From assembly GCA_031278575.1 (NCBI GenBank), contig JAITKD010000086.1, positions 1 to 6,179 on the forward strand: a stretch of DNA of 6,179 bases. The letters are read 5' to 3'. This document shows positions 5,671 through 6,179 of this stretch, piece by piece. The position numbers were made by a program, and so were the translations under genes. Numbering within the stretch: the stretch's first letter is position 1; each line of letters begins with the position of its first letter. The notes beneath the pieces were generated by a model that saw nothing but the letters and a program-made list of their open reading frames with translations, had not been told where the DNA came from and made no database searches. This DNA is from Spirochaetaceae bacterium (GTDB lineage Bacteria > Spirochaetota > Spirochaetia > Treponematales > Breznakiellaceae).

Positions 5671-5747
5671 GGGGGGCCTGACGCCTTGGCCTAAACAGCG
5701 GCCTTCATCGGGCCTACGCCGGGTCCCGCTTATCCGCCTGACCCCCC
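5670..5747. other. GC-rich block with potential RNA secondary structure
   Basis: The intergenic block begins with GGGGGG (5671-5676) and ends with CCCCCC (5742-5747), which can pair. On the minus strand the closing stem extends to eight pairs (GGGGGGUC with GGCCCCCC, one G-U), followed by a mismatch and four more pairs. Inside, AGCGG and CCGCT can form another stem, and several GGCC boxes give further pairings. GCCTGA is repeated in the same direction at 5655, 5676 and 5736. No reading frame with a start and SD was seen, and it matches no riboswitch or tRNA I know. It could be a small RNA, a repeat element, or simply GC-rich sequence that folds easily. Confidence 0.3.
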
Positions 5748-5792
5748 AAAAAAGCCCTCCCCCTTCGGACCTCTGGTCCGAAGGGGGAGGGC
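5748..5792 (-). terminator. rho-independent terminator of the 5827-6179 gene
   Basis: A perfect 18-bp inverted repeat (5754-5771 and 5775-5792) with a 3-base loop is followed on the minus strand by six T residues (5753-5748). It lies 34 bases beyond the stop codon at 5827. The plus strand has no T-run after the stem, so termination should act in the minus direction only. It separates the upstream gene from the operon, which then needs its own promoter. Confidence 0.9.
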
Positions 5793-5826
5793 TAAAAACG
5801 GCGCCGGGTACTCCGGTTATCTACGG

Positions 5827-6179
5827 CTACTCTTGAATATATTTATAGATAACGGTGGGCAACGTCGTACCATAATTGGTGTCCTTGATCGTCAGGGAAA
5901 CATCTGCCGTCCCTTTTAGCGGTACCGCTATATGGGTTATGTCTACCTGGTAGTCGTTGATAATCTGTAGATTCAGTCCGCCGAGGCCTCCCTGCGATGT
6001 AGTCGTATACGATACTCCAGTTACCTTTATGTAGTATGCTACTGAGGAGGGAGTCCCCTTAATGGTAAGTCGTTCGCCCACGGGGGCTTGGGGGTGCTTG
6101 GCGGTTGAGATCGTTACCCCCGTCAGACGCGCGGGCGATGTAAATTTGGCGGTACCCGTTACGGAAGAATTGGCGGTAC
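5827..6179 (-). CDS. partial protein, C-terminal end, Ser/Thr/Gly-rich, possibly surface-exposed
   Basis: The frame runs from the window edge to TAG at 5827, giving about 117 residues and no stop. A GTG at 6081 could serve as a start, but the frame is open and protein-like upstream of it (VTGTAKFTSPARLTGVTI), so the gene most probably begins outside the window. The sequence alternates short hydrophobic strands with Thr, Ser, Gly and Asn: LTIKGTPSSVAYYIKVTGVS, then TTSQGGLGGLNLQI, then VSLTIKDTNYGTTLPTVIY, ending YKYIQE. This looks like an all-beta domain of a secreted or cell-surface protein. It lacks an LPXTG motif or membrane anchor. Two LTIK blocks about 70 residues apart hint at related strands. 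I do not recognise the family. It is followed by a strong terminator and is not part of the operon. Confidence 0.65.
   Translation of the reverse strand, partial: TANSSVTGTAKFTSPARLTGVTISTAKHPQAPVGERLTIKGTPSSVAYYIKVTGVSYTTTSQGGLGGLNLQIINDYQVDITHIAVPLKGTADVSLTIKDTNYGTTLPTVIYKYIQE

Noticed and set aside
5543..5747. Riboswitch in the dat leader
   Set aside because: The predicted transcript starts near 5564, leaving about 22 bases of leader. The foldable block lies upstream of the promoter and matches no known aptamer.
1..6179. CRISPR array, tRNA or rRNA
   Set aside because: No regularly spaced repeats, cloverleaf or rRNA-like sequence was found on reading both strands.

Overview
The window looks like bacterial chromosome, with tightly packed genes and Shine-Dalgarno sites. 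Six complete genes lie head to tail on the minus strand between 5542 and 268. They sit between an incomplete surface-type protein gene at the right edge and a transposase remnant at the left edge. The operon is GC-rich, with many runs of G or C, while the promoter region (about 5540-5640) is AT-rich. Base composition and the style of the transposase remnant would fit a termite-gut-type Treponema or a related spirochaete. That is only an impression: there is no rRNA or other marker here, and confidence is low.

Operon, in transcription order: dat (D-amino-acid transaminase, 5542-4697), a DUF4392 protein (4690-3599), pxpB (3602-2826), pxpC (2835-1882), a DUF1445/YcsI protein (1869-1084) and pxpA (1062-268). 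Junctions are overlaps of 4 and 10 bases or gaps of 6, 12 and 21 bases, so one transcript is likely. A plausible sigma-70 promoter (TTTACA, 17 bases, TATGCT) lies at 5599-5571, with a 19-base inverted repeat just upstream that could bind a regulator.

Function: PxpA, PxpB and PxpC form the prokaryotic ATP-dependent 5-oxoprolinase. DUF1445 and DUF4392 are the two domains that animals carry fused in the mitochondrial D-glutamate cyclase DGLUCY, which converts D-glutamate to 5-oxo-D-proline. Here they are separate genes in the same operon as the oxoprolinase. The first gene encodes a transaminase with the residues that mark D-specific enzymes, which make or use D-glutamate. The operon therefore reads as a route from D-amino acids through D-glutamate and 5-oxoproline to glutamate. 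The stereochemistry of the oxoproline step is an open question and is the most interesting point in the window.

Flanks: right of the operon lie a GC-rich foldable block (5670-5747), a perfect 18-bp terminator hairpin (5754-5792) and the C-terminal part of a Ser/Thr/Gly-rich protein (5827-6179) that begins outside the window. Left of the operon, 27 bases after pxpA, is a transposase fragment lacking its N-terminus. No terminator is visible after pxpA. Large open frames on the plus strand are antisense shadows of the operon genes.
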